A DNA stretch of 64,000 bases, from the NCBI GenBank assembly GCA_017304675.1, contig JAFKLS010000021.1:62001-126000 (forward strand). Direction: 5' to 3'. Under the pieces are notes generated by a model that was given only the letters and a program-made list of their open reading frames with translations, searched no databases and was not told the DNA's origin. The position numbers and the translations under genes are program-made. Origin of the DNA: Sphingobacteriia bacterium (GTDB lineage: Bacteria > Bacteroidota > Bacteroidia > Chitinophagales > Chitinophagaceae). Below are positions 35,847 through 44,794 of this stretch, one piece after another. Each line of letters starts with the position of its first letter. Within the stretch, counting starts at the first letter, position 1.

Positions 35847-36349
35847 TTCGGTTTCAAACCATCATTAAAAAATTTGAACAGCAGGGCGAAAAAACAGGCT
35901 GGACTTATATTGAAATCCCTGCAACATTAGCAGGGCAATTACTTCCCGGTAATAAAAAAAGTTTTCGTGTAAAAGGCAAACTAGACAATTACGGGCTAAA
36001 TGCAGTTGCATTATTGCCTATGGGAGAAGGTAATTTTATTATGCCATTGAATGCCGTTACCAGGAAAGCCATCAAAAAAAGAAAAGGCGATACCATTGTT
36101 GTTCAGCTTGAAGTGGACAAAAAAGGATATGAATTAAACAGGGAATTTATACATTGTTTAGAAGACGAGCCACAGGCCTACGATTTTTTTAAAACATTGC
36201 CGGGAAGCCATCAAAAATATTTCAGCAAGTGGATAGATAGTGCCAAAACAGCGGAAACTCAAACCAAAAGAATAGCCATGGCCATTAATGCATTGTGTAA
36301 GAAATGGGGATATGCTGAAATGATAAGGGCTAATAAGAAAACAGAATAA
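35843..36349 (+). CDS. DUF1905 / YdeI (OmpD-associated) domain protein
   Basis: A 168-residue protein of two small domains. Residues about 1-95 are DUF1905 (GWTYIEIPATLAGQLLPGNK, RVKGKLDNYGLNAVALLPMG, FIMPLNAVTRKAIKKRKGD). Residues about 110-165 match the bacteriocin-protection YdeI/OmpD-associated helical domain (FFKTLPGSHQKYFSKWIDSA, then the TKRIAMAINAL stretch). The function is unproven; YdeI-type domains have been linked to resistance to envelope-acting agents. It overlaps queG by four bases (ATGA) and is translationally coupled to it. Confidence 0.85.
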   Translation: MIRFQTIIKKFEQQGEKTGWTYIEIPATLAGQLLPGNKKSFRVKGKLDNYGLNAVALLPMGEGNFIMPLNAVTRKAIKKRKGDTIVVQLEVDKKGYELNREFIHCLEDEPQAYDFFKTLPGSHQKYFSKWIDSAKTAETQTKRIAMAINALCKKWGYAEMIRANKKTE

Positions 36350-36445
36350 ATAGATAAAGTTTATACGGCAGATAAGGTTTGAGTAGAAAATAGGTAATAA
36401 TATTGCAGGCTTTTATTTCTTATTTGATAATTCATACCTCTTATA

Positions 36446-37714
36446 ATGACCTTAGTTGAACGAGACCGTAAAGTAATCTGGCATCCCTTCACACAACAGA
36501 AAAATATGCTTCCGCCCATACCCGTTGCAAAAGCAAAAGGGAGTTTGTTGTTTGACGCTGATGGCCGTGAATATATTGATGCCATTAGCAGTTGGTGGGT
36601 AAACTTACATGGGCACGCACACCCCCATATTGCCGAAAAGATTTACCAGCAGGCCTTACAATTAGAGCAAGTAATTTTTGCAGGGTTTACCCATGAACCT
36701 GCCGTGCAGCTTGCAGAAAAACTTTTGCGCATTTTACCGGAAAATATTTCCAGGATTTTCTACAGCGATAATGGCAGTACCTCCACAGAGGTAGCACTAA
36801 AAATGGCTATTCAATACTGGTGGAATAAAAAAGAAAATGAACAGAGCCCTTCAAGAACAAAAATCCTTGCATTTAACAACGCTTATCATGGAGATACTTT
36901 TGGAGCAATGAGTGTGAGTGACAGAAGTGTATTTACACTTGCTTTTCATAATTTATTATTTGAAGTGATCTTTATTGATACCCCTACGCAAGACAATATT
37001 ATTTCTATTAAAAACACCATTCAACAACATGGGCAGCAAATAGCTGCTTTTATTTATGAGCCCCTGGTGCAAGGTGCAGGTGGTATTAATATGTACGATG
37101 CAGTGCTGCTGAATGAAGTTATAAATACTGCCAGGCAATACAACATTATTTGTATTGCAGACGAAGTAATGACCGGCTTTGGCAGAACCGGTAAACTTTT
37201 TGCAAGTGAGTACCTGTACGAAAAACCAGATATTGTTTGTTTAAGCAAAGGGCTAACCGGAGGTACCATGGCACTTGGAGTAACAGCATGTTCTAATACC
37301 ATATATAATGCTTATGTTACCAGTAACAAACTGAAAACTTTTTTTCACGGGCACTCATTCACAGCCAACCCGCTGGCCTGCACAGCAGCTTTGGCAAGTT
37401 TAGACCTGTTGTTAACTACAGATTGCCTGAAAAAAATTGAATGGATATGTAAGATGAACCATACTTATTCTGCACAACTAAAACAAGAGAAAACGAATAT
37501 AAAAAATGTAAGGGTACTTGGAACCATTCTTGCGTTTGAAGTATTAGAAGGTGCAGATGAATATTTGAACAATATTTCAACCATAATAACACAAAAAGCT
37601 TTAGAGCAGGGTGTATATATTAGGCCACTTGGCAATACTGTTTATATAATGCCCCCTTATTGTATAACGGAAAGCGAGTTACAAAAAGTTTATCGGTTTA
37701 TGTTGCAGATATAA
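36446..37714 (+). CDS. bioA: Adenosylmethionine-8-amino-7-oxononanoate aminotransferase
   Basis: A 422-residue class III PLP aminotransferase of biotin synthesis (KAPA to DAPA, SAM as amino donor). N-terminal IWHPFTQQKNM is the BioA signature; DAISSWWVNLHGHAHP places the substrate-facing aromatic residues; IADEVMTGFGRTG carries the PLP-pyridine Asp; and SKGLTGG holds the Schiff-base Lys268. FFHGHSFTANPLAC is also conserved. No other biotin genes lie within the window. It is followed by a hairpin that acts for the opposing SusD gene. Confidence 0.95.
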   Translation: MTLVERDRKVIWHPFTQQKNMLPPIPVAKAKGSLLFDADGREYIDAISSWWVNLHGHAHPHIAEKIYQQALQLEQVIFAGFTHEPAVQLAEKLLRILPENISRIFYSDNGSTSTEVALKMAIQYWWNKKENEQSPSRTKILAFNNAYHGDTFGAMSVSDRSVFTLAFHNLLFEVIFIDTPTQDNIISIKNTIQQHGQQIAAFIYEPLVQGAGGINMYDAVLLNEVINTARQYNIICIADEVMTGFGRTGKLFASEYLYEKPDIVCLSKGLTGGTMALGVTACSNTIYNAYVTSNKLKTFFHGHSFTANPLACTAALASLDLLLTTDCLKKIEWICKMNHTYSAQLKQEKTNIKNVRVLGTILAFEVLEGADEYLNNISTIITQKALEQGVYIRPLGNTVYIMPPYCITESELQKVYRFMLQI

Positions 37715-37737
37715 AAAAAGCGGAGTAGAAACTCCGC
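37713..37737 (-). terminator. Terminator of the deoR-susC-susD operon
   Basis: A 7-bp GC-rich stem (37720-37726 with 37731-37737), loop AGAA on the plus strand. Read on the minus strand it is followed by seven T's. It lies 44 bases beyond the susD stop and overlaps the bioA stop region. Confidence 0.75.
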
Positions 37738-37780
37738 CTCGATTGTAACACTAAACAACTAAAACGCCTATTGAAAAAAT

Positions 37781-39085
37781 TTAAAATGCAGGATCTGCCG
37801 GTGTATTAGGGTTATTATCGCGTTCTTTAAAAGGATAAGGAAACAAATTTCTTTTCCTTTCACTCGTGGGTCTTCCAAAACGTCTCATATCTTCTAATTT
37901 TAACCCACTCATAAATAGTTCAATACATCTATTACGATAAATTTGGTCTAATAGCTGTGTTTGAGATAGCCCACTCAATGCCGTTTGATTAGCACCTATT
38001 CCAAACAAATCTGAAGAGCTCGTTTTTGTAACAACTTTATTTAATTCATTCAATCCATTAGGTAAATCGTTTTGACGGGTGTATGCCTCGGCTTTTATCA
38101 ATATGATTTCACTTGGAAGATAAACGGGTATAGCAGTAGAAGCAGTCGCACCAAATCCATTCACTCTAAACCGTGGTGCTATTGTTGAATTGATTGAAGT
38201 ATAAAAAGCGATCCTGCCGTCTACGGGTGAAATCACAGATGGTGCTAGACTTGGAGGTAATCCAAAAGTAGAGTCAATTGGCTGGAATACGTTATTAGTT
38301 GAGGTAGCCGTTTCAAAAATCGGATTGAGGCTTACAGCATCAAAATTAAATGTGCTTTTCTTAGTTAAGTCAACCGCATTGGCCGCTGTCAATGCTAATA
38401 CGTTATTACCTGAAAAAATTGCGAACCTTGCTTTTACTGCCTGCAATGAATTAACAATATCAATACCACCGGGAATGTTTGCAAGAAATGAAGTACTAAC
38501 AGGATTAGTGCTAATAATACTTAATGCATTATCAATTATTGCAATAGCATTCGTGTAACCTTGCATACGATCAATAAAACTCACATTGCTTCCAACACCA
38601 TTTGGTACTTTTTCCCAAAACATACTCATGCTTCCCATGGCTAGTGCTTTCATTAGACTAGCATAACCAATTAATCCGCTTGCGTAGCTTTTATCAGACA
38701 AGTTTGCAGCAGCAGCTATTACATTATTAGCATCGTAAATAATTTTATTTGCATTAGACCAAATATTGGCAATAATAGTATTAGTTCCATCTAAAGTGCC
38801 ACCTCCAACACTTAATTGGTATTCTGCAGTATTACCGGCATTTAGCAATATCAACTCATTAGTTACAAAACCATTAGCTGTAACAATATTATAAATTGAG
38901 CCTGCCCTGGTAAGTGCATATAATCGCTGCAAACTAACTGCTACGCCAGTCATGCCCGATGCAGAGCTAAATACCTGATCAGCTGTTGCTGCATTGGGGT
39001 TAGTATAATCTTTTTTACATCCTGTAATAATCAATGTGCCAATCAGCCCTATTGAAAAAATGATTTTTTTTATAGTGTATTTCAT
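37781..39085 (-). CDS. SusD/RagB-like nutrient-binding lipoprotein
   Basis: A 434-residue outer-membrane lipoprotein. The signal ends in IITGC-KKD, so Cys23 is lipidated. The N-terminal stretch DYTNPNAATADQVFSSASGMTG and the C-terminal block YRNRCIELFMSGLKLEDMRRFGRP are typical of the short SusD-like group, with TPR-type helices in between. SusD proteins cap the SusC channel and catch the ligand. Shorter than classical SusD (about 550), in a size class more often linked to small or peptide ligands than to large glycans (inference). It follows susC by 22 bases. Confidence 0.9.
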   Translation of the reverse strand: MKYTIKKIIFSIGLIGTLIITGCKKDYTNPNAATADQVFSSASGMTGVAVSLQRLYALTRAGSIYNIVTANGFVTNELILLNAGNTAEYQLSVGGGTLDGTNTIIANIWSNANKIIYDANNVIAAAANLSDKSYASGLIGYASLMKALAMGSMSMFWEKVPNGVGSNVSFIDRMQGYTNAIAIIDNALSIISTNPVSTSFLANIPGGIDIVNSLQAVKARFAIFSGNNVLALTAANAVDLTKKSTFNFDAVSLNPIFETATSTNNVFQPIDSTFGLPPSLAPSVISPVDGRIAFYTSINSTIAPRFRVNGFGATASTAIPVYLPSEIILIKAEAYTRQNDLPNGLNELNKVVTKTSSSDLFGIGANQTALSGLSQTQLLDQIYRNRCIELFMSGLKLEDMRRFGRPTSERKRNLFPYPFKERDNNPNTPADPAF

Positions 39086-39107
39086 ATACTAAAAAAATTT
39101 TAATGGT

Positions 39108-42100
39108 TTAAAACTTAGCTCTCAATGCAAGGGTATAAGTGCGTGGAATTGGCACGGAACCAAAATCAATTCCTCTTAAAATAGTACTTTGGCCACCTGC
39201 ATTTACTTCGGGATCATACCCTTTATAGCTATCCCAAGAAATTAGATTTCTTCCGCTAAAGCTTACAGACAAATCATCGAAAGCCTTTGTTTTACCAATA
39301 GAGTAAGTTAAAGCCATCTCTCTTAGTTTTGTAAATGCTCCATTATCAATTCTCCATTGCTCAATTGCATAAACACCCGCTATATAGCCTCTGGGTAATA
39401 TGCCTAAATCTTCCTGCTCTGCGACCTTTCCATTACCAACACCCTGCCTTGTTCTAAAGTCTGCATTAAATACATCTACCCCACTAACAATATCTAATTG
39501 TATATGCAACGACCATTTTTTATAAGTAAAATCATTTGCTATTGTTGCAGTATGTTTCGGATTAGGGTCGCCTATTATTTTTCTTAGCGTTGTTCCTGTT
39601 GGTAATCCTGAGCCATCCCTTTGCGGAGTATAGCTCAACACACTATTTTGTATACCTTTTTCTATTTGAGGAATACCGGAAGAGTTTTTTACTAAAGCAC
39701 CGTTTGCATCTGTTGCAAAGAAAGTTCCATAAAATACCCCTATAGGCTGTCCTTCTATAATTGCAACCGGCGCCCCTGCATTTGTGCTCAATAATGTTAA
39801 AGCCTGGCCAATACTTACTGCTTTATTTCTGTTTTGATTGTAAATAGCATTGATGTTCCATGTAAAATTTTTATTATTTACTGGAGAGCCTCCAATCATT
39901 AATTCGAACCCTTTGTTTTCTAATGAACCGAAATTGTCTAATAAACTAGAAAAGCCATTGGTAGGTGCTATTTGCCTATTGATTAACAAATCCTGTACTT
40001 TCTTATTATATACATTAAAAGAAAATGTAAGTCTGTTCTTTAAAAAAGCCAGATCAGCACCAAATTCAAATTCCTTTTGCCTTTCAGGCTTTACGTTAGT
40101 ATTAGCTAATCCAGAGCTTGAGCTAAGCGAAGTTCTTCCTACATAAGAATTAGAGGTATATGTATTAAAGCGGTCATATGCACCAATTCCGGTTAAATTC
40201 CCACTTTCACCATAAGCAATACGTAACTTCATTAAATCCCACCATTTGTCTACATGTAATTTTTGCCAAAATTCGGTTGACGATAACACGTAACTGCCGC
40301 TGGCTTTATAATAAGTTTGATTCCGTTGATTTGAGCCAAAGACAGAAGAGCCATCTACCCTAACTGCCCCGGTAACAAAGAAGTAGTTTTTGAATTTAAA
40401 ATTTTGTTGAATATAAGCACCAGAAACAGCTAACTCGCTTCTTACATCTGCTCCCGGCAATACTGTACTAGCTCCATTTACTGTTTGTACAAAAGGAGCC
40501 AGCCCTCTTCCTTGCAACAAAGAGTATATATTTCTTTCATATTGTTGAGAAAATCCAACCTGCGTAGTGCTTGCCCAGTCTCTATTAATGATAACATTAT
40601 AGGTAGCATTAATATCGTTATTAATGCCGAAAAAATTATTATTTCCCTGGCTTGCATATCCATTTAATGTTGGATCTAGCGACAAACCACCGCCCCAAAA
40701 AGCTGTGTTAACATTATATGCAAAAGGAGGAATATAAGTAGCACCATTTTGAGCATAATTGTCAATTCCTAATTGATAATCGATGGTGAAATTCTTAAAA
40801 GGCTTGGCTTTAAGGCCAAGGCCAGTAATAACCCTGCTTGTTAATTGTTGTTGTTTAATATCCTCAATTACCGAAACGGGATTCACACGGCCTCTTTCAC
40901 CAACAGCTTGAATATTACCTAATGCATCTCTTTGCCATATATTATGAAAATTACCAATAATTGTTACAGAATTCATAGGTGAGAAGAAAGAGTTGCCATC
41001 TGGCTTTTCATTTGATTTGCTGTTAATATAATTCAGACTTAAATTGGCAGTTAACCATTTATTCAATACCTGATCAACATTTGCTCTAAAAGAATAACGT
41101 TGAAAATCTGTATTTTTTACAATCCCTTGATTGTAGAAATAAGAACCAGATAAATAGTATTTCGTTTTTTCGTTTCCGCCAGATATAGATATATTGTTAT
41201 CTGTTCCAACGCCAGTTCTAAAAATATAATCCTGATAATCGTATCTAGTTACAGCAGTCGTATTAGTTAATGATGGTGTGAGAATATCCTGTGTTTGAGC
41301 ACCAGGGCCATCGGTTGGGCCGCCAAACTTAACAGGGGCTTGATTCACTTCTATTTTCTTTCTTAGCTGATTAACGCTAATTCCTGTTGTGAAATTAATA
41401 ACAGGCTTACCGCTTTTACCCTTTTTAGTAAATATTTGAACAACGCCTGCATTAGCCCGGCTACCATAAATGGCCGCGGCGGCTGCGCCATTTAGTACTT
41501 CTATCCTTTCTATGTCTGCAGGGTTAATATCTGCCAGCCTGTTTTGCCCAACAGATCCGACAAAATTAGATCCATCATAAGAATTTTCAGTATTGGTAAC
41601 TCTGTTTGTTGCATTATTAATTATAATCCCGTCGATAATATATAATGGTTCAGATGAAGAATTAACGGTACTAATGCCCCGTAATCTCACTGATATCCCT
41701 CCCGCCGGATCACCATTGTTTTGAACGATCTGCGCCCCAGGCGTCTTACCCTGTAATGCAGATAATACATTTGTTGCGCCACCTTTCGTTAATTCTTCGG
41801 CTTTTACGCTACTGATATAACTCCCCAATTGCCTTCTCGTAGTTCCTGCAGAGGTGCCAGTAACCACAACCTCATCTAATTTATTGGCAGATTCTGTAAT
41901 TGTTGCATCTATTGAGTAAGCAACATCACTTGTTATTGTTATGTTTTTTTCGGAGGTTTTAAAATTTAGCCCAGCAAAAATTAAAACATAATTACCCGGT
42001 TTCAGATTTACACTAAATGAATATATCCCTGCATTATCCGTTACAGTTCCTAATTTAGTACCTTTCACCATTACAGAGATTGCATCTACACCACCTCCGG

Positions 42101-42221
42101 ATTGATCAGTAACTTTCCCGCTTATCTTTACTTGCGAAAAAGTGATTGCTGTAGTGAAGAAAAAACATAAAAGCAGCATAACCTGTCTCCATTTTTTTCT
42201 TAGACTCTTGTTTTTAATCAT
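39108..42221 (-). CDS. SusC/RagA-family TonB-dependent transporter
   Basis: A 1037-residue outer-membrane transporter. Order: signal peptide (about 1-29, ending in AITFSQ); carboxypeptidase-regulatory-like domain (KISGKVTDQSGGGVDAISVM, about 32-110); TonB-box region LDEVVVTGT (about 117-125); plug domain with LRGISTVNSSSEPLYIIDGI; 22-strand barrel ending in YTLALRAKF. With the SusD protein it should form an energised importer for an oligomeric nutrient. It lies 23 bases after the DeoR-type regulator, so regulator, channel and capture protein form one operon. Confidence 0.95.
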   Translation of the reverse strand: MIKNKSLRKKWRQVMLLLCFFFTTAITFSQVKISGKVTDQSGGGVDAISVMVKGTKLGTVTDNAGIYSFSVNLKPGNYVLIFAGLNFKTSEKNITITSDVAYSIDATITESANKLDEVVVTGTSAGTTRRQLGSYISSVKAEELTKGGATNVLSALQGKTPGAQIVQNNGDPAGGISVRLRGISTVNSSSEPLYIIDGIIINNATNRVTNTENSYDGSNFVGSVGQNRLADINPADIERIEVLNGAAAAAIYGSRANAGVVQIFTKKGKSGKPVINFTTGISVNQLRKKIEVNQAPVKFGGPTDGPGAQTQDILTPSLTNTTAVTRYDYQDYIFRTGVGTDNNISISGGNEKTKYYLSGSYFYNQGIVKNTDFQRYSFRANVDQVLNKWLTANLSLNYINSKSNEKPDGNSFFSPMNSVTIIGNFHNIWQRDALGNIQAVGERGRVNPVSVIEDIKQQQLTSRVITGLGLKAKPFKNFTIDYQLGIDNYAQNGATYIPPFAYNVNTAFWGGGLSLDPTLNGYASQGNNNFFGINNDINATYNVIINRDWASTTQVGFSQQYERNIYSLLQGRGLAPFVQTVNGASTVLPGADVRSELAVSGAYIQQNFKFKNYFFVTGAVRVDGSSVFGSNQRNQTYYKASGSYVLSSTEFWQKLHVDKWWDLMKLRIAYGESGNLTGIGAYDRFNTYTSNSYVGRTSLSSSSGLANTNVKPERQKEFEFGADLAFLKNRLTFSFNVYNKKVQDLLINRQIAPTNGFSSLLDNFGSLENKGFELMIGGSPVNNKNFTWNINAIYNQNRNKAVSIGQALTLLSTNAGAPVAIIEGQPIGVFYGTFFATDANGALVKNSSGIPQIEKGIQNSVLSYTPQRDGSGLPTGTTLRKIIGDPNPKHTATIANDFTYKKWSLHIQLDIVSGVDVFNADFRTRQGVGNGKVAEQEDLGILPRGYIAGVYAIEQWRIDNGAFTKLREMALTYSIGKTKAFDDLSVSFSGRNLISWDSYKGYDPEVNAGGQSTILRGIDFGSVPIPRTYTLALRAKF

Positions 42222-42244
42222 AGTAGCAGTTTTTTCGTTAAAAA

Positions 42245-42991
42245 TTACAATACCTGAATGCCATGTCTCGCAAATGACATTAATTTTTCATCGGTTGGAT
42301 CCAGTTCGGTTACTAGCGTATCTATTTTATCAATAGAGCATATATTTATTTTTTGTATTGTATTTACTTTTTCAGCGATGGTTAGCACTACTGTTTTTTG
42401 AGAAGCATCAATCATTGCTTTTTTAACCTGTACCACATCCCAGTCATTATCTGTTAACCCGTTATTAATATCTATGGCATTTGTTCCCAATAAACACAGA
42501 TCGGCCCTAATTTGAGTAATACGGCTCACAGTATCGCCCCCAACAGATATTTGCGAGTTTTTAGATATTTTATCTCCTATAAAGATCACTTCAATCTTGG
42601 GATGCTGGGTATATTCATATGCCGCCTGAATACTTCCGGTAAAAAATGTTGCAGATAAATTTTCAGGTAGCATACGGGCCAGCTCAACAATGGTGGTGCC
42701 ACCTCCTGTTAATACAAACATTCCATCTTGTATCAGCGGAATTACTTTTTGCGCCACAGCCTTTTTGTTTTCAACTTTGTACACATCTGTTCTTAAAAAA
42801 GATTTGTGGAAAGATTTGGAAAGGGCGCCTCCATGCACTTTAATCAGTTTGCCGCCATCGGCCAGTTCATTCAAATCCCGGCGAATCGTATCTTCCGATA
42901 CACTAATAGCTGTGCTCAGATCTGATAAAAGCACCCGATTGTGTAAATTTATTTGGTGAAGGATAAAAGCTTGGCGCTCGGTTTTCAGCAT
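42245..42991 (-). CDS. DeoR-family transcriptional regulator
   Basis: A 248-residue regulator from the ATG at 42991. The frame runs to 43231, but upstream residues overlap the anmK start and are not conserved-looking; MLKTERQAFILHQIN is the standard DeoR beginning. Winged helix-turn-helix about 5-57 (LLSDLSTAISVSEDTIRRDLNELADGGKLIKVHGGAL); sugar-phosphate-sensing DeoR C-terminal domain about 75-235 (FVLTGGGTTIVELARMLP). DeoR repressors usually respond to phosphorylated sugars. It is the first gene of the susCD operon and divergent from anmK, so it probably controls both. Confidence 0.92.
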   Translation of the reverse strand: MLKTERQAFILHQINLHNRVLLSDLSTAISVSEDTIRRDLNELADGGKLIKVHGGALSKSFHKSFLRTDVYKVENKKAVAQKVIPLIQDGMFVLTGGGTTIVELARMLPENLSATFFTGSIQAAYEYTQHPKIEVIFIGDKISKNSQISVGGDTVSRITQIRADLCLLGTNAIDINNGLTDNDWDVVQVKKAMIDASQKTVVLTIAEKVNTIQKINICSIDKIDTLVTELDPTDEKLMSFARHGIQVL

Positions 42992-43041
42992 AAAGCAGCA
43001 ATTGTTTGTGCTAAAGTTTGCAAAAAAATTTAATTTACAAA

Positions 43042-43071
43042 ATAAAAATGCATAAAAATGCATAAAAATAA
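43042..43071. repeat. Tandem 10-base repeats between deoR and anmK (possible operator)
   Basis: Two exact copies of ATAAAAATGC (43042-43051, 43052-43061) and a third partial copy (43062-43071), spaced one helical turn. The overlapping ATGCAT is palindromic. Located in the 103-base divergent promoter region, so a candidate site for the DeoR-type protein. Confidence 0.4.
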
Positions 43072-43094
43072 ACTTAAAAATTAAATTAGTTGGC

Positions 43095-44288
43095 ATGAAA
43101 CAGCAAATAGAGAAATTATATGCAATTTCCTGCAAAGCAGAAAAAGTCATAATAGGCCTAATGAGCGGCACGTCTTTAGACGGTTTAGATATTGCCGTTT
43201 GCACATGTACCAATGCAGGGCCAGCTACCAAATTAAAGGTTACTCATTTTACAACTGTAGCTTATAACACTCAATTTAAGAATGCCATTCTTTCTGTATT
43301 CAGCAAAAAAGAGGTGAATCTTGAGCAGGTATGCTTATTGAATAAATGGGTGGCAGTTACACATGCAGAAATGATTAATACCGCTTTAAAAACCTGGGGC
43401 ATTGCAAAAGAAGAGATAGACCTGATTGCATCGCACGGGCAAACCATTTATCATGCCCCCCTTTTATTACACGGGCAAGATAGATATGGCAATGCTACTT
43501 TGCAAATTGGCGATGGCGATCAATTGGCTGTAAGAACAGGTATTATTACACTGAGCGATTTCAGGCAAAAACATATTGCTGTTGGCGGGGAAGGTGCGCC
43601 ACTTGCTGTTTACGGAGATTATCTTCTCTTTAGCAAACCCAATGAAAACAGGATAATGCTTAATATCGGGGGCATTGCTAATTTCACTTTTTTACCCGGC
43701 ACATTAGATGTAGCAAAAGTGTTTAGCACAGATACAGGGCCTGGAAATGGAATGATGGATATGTTGGTGCAGCGAGAATTGTCCGGAATACATTTTGATA
43801 TTGATGGAAAAATAGCTGCCCGGGGGAACATTCAGCCTACCTTATTAAAAGCACTGAAGGATAATTCATTTTTCCTAAAAGCCTTTCCCAAAACAATCGG
43901 GCCCGAACTATTTAATTTGCACTATTTGGAAAATGCAAAAAAAATGTCTTCAACCGAAAACATAAGCTTAGAAGATACACTGGCTACTTTAAACAGATTT
44001 ACTGCCGAAACAATTATTGATGCTATTCATACCTGTACCATGCAAAACACATATAACATTTATGCAAGTGGAGGGGGCATGCATAATCCTGTTTTAATGA
44101 GGCATTTGAAAGAAGGACTGAAACATTGCACCTTCAAAAACATTAACGATCTGCATGTTAATCCTGATGCCAAAGAAGCAGTATTGTTTGCCGTGTTGGC
44201 CAACGAATGCATCAGTGGTGAAAGATTATCATCCGGCAATAGCATGATGCCTTCTGTGAGTATGGGAAAGATCAGCTTCCCCTTATAA
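43095..44288 (+). CDS. anmK: Anhydro-N-acetylmuramic acid kinase
   Basis: A 397-residue kinase of peptidoglycan recycling: it opens the 1,6-anhydro ring of anhMurNAc and phosphorylates it to MurNAc-6-P. IGLMSGTSLDGLDIAVC (about residues 20-36) is the ATP-binding start of the ASKHA fold; IASHGQTIYH carries the catalytic region; DTGPGNGMMD and ASGGGMHNP are further family motifs. The N-terminus is about 15 residues longer than usual. Divergent from deoR-susCD across a 103-base region. Its stop overlaps the converging SRPBCC gene by six bases. Confidence 0.95.
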   Translation: MKQQIEKLYAISCKAEKVIIGLMSGTSLDGLDIAVCTCTNAGPATKLKVTHFTTVAYNTQFKNAILSVFSKKEVNLEQVCLLNKWVAVTHAEMINTALKTWGIAKEEIDLIASHGQTIYHAPLLLHGQDRYGNATLQIGDGDQLAVRTGIITLSDFRQKHIAVGGEGAPLAVYGDYLLFSKPNENRIMLNIGGIANFTFLPGTLDVAKVFSTDTGPGNGMMDMLVQRELSGIHFDIDGKIAARGNIQPTLLKALKDNSFFLKAFPKTIGPELFNLHYLENAKKMSSTENISLEDTLATLNRFTAETIIDAIHTCTMQNTYNIYASGGGMHNPVLMRHLKEGLKHCTFKNINDLHVNPDAKEAVLFAVLANECISGERLSSGNSMMPSVSMGKISFPL

Positions 44289-44789
44289 ACAAATTTGTTT
44301 TTCTATACAGTCTTTAAGATGAGACAGGTTTTTTTCCATCATAACACCCAATATCTTATCATTCATCATAGAAGCAAATTTTTCCCATGGGTACCAATGG
44401 AGGTACTGTACAAATTGCCAGTGTAAGGTTACCTGCCTGTTTTCTTTATTGGCTGAAGGTATTATTTGAAGCATAGATTGCATTACCCTGCCATTGCTAC
44501 CTACCCATGTTGCAAATGCTGCCTTGTTTTGTATACTATCTATCGTTACCCCGGTTTTGTTTAACTGCGCTCTTAATGGTGAGTATATTATAACAGAGGA
44601 ATCTTTCATTCCTTCCACCCAAAATTTCCATTTTTGCAAATTTGCAGTATAGCTTAGTACAGAGTCTTCCGTTCCATTAATATCAATAGCTCTTGACACC
44701 ACAACTGTTGAAGGAAATAAAAGAGATACAGCAGTTACAACAGCAAATAGAACAACTATGCTTAATACAGTAAATCGGATCAGTTTCAT
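44283..44789 (-). CDS. SRPBCC-fold (START/polyketide cyclase-like) membrane-anchored protein
   Basis: About 168 residues from the ATG at 44789, five bases downstream of the permease stop; an earlier ATG at 44804 overlaps the permease gene. One N-terminal transmembrane helix (FTVLSIVVLFAVVTAVSLLF) is followed by a domain that starts STVVVSRAIDINGTEDSVLSY and ends DKILGVMMEKNLSHLKDCIE, the strand-first, long C-terminal-helix plan of SRPBCC lipid/small-molecule-binding proteins. Ligand unknown. Co-transcribed with the ABC-2 permease. It overlaps the 3' end of anmK by six bases on the opposite strand. Confidence 0.75.
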   Translation of the reverse strand: MKLIRFTVLSIVVLFAVVTAVSLLFPSTVVVSRAIDINGTEDSVLSYTANLQKWKFWVEGMKDSSVIIYSPLRAQLNKTGVTIDSIQNKAAFATWVGSNGRVMQSMLQIIPSANKENRQVTLHWQFVQYLHWYPWEKFASMMNDKILGVMMEKNLSHLKDCIEKQICL

Positions 44790-44794
44790 AAAAT

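Noticed and set aside
43042..43071. Short CRISPR-like repeat
   Set aside because: Unit is only 10 bases with no spacers and no cas genes in the window.
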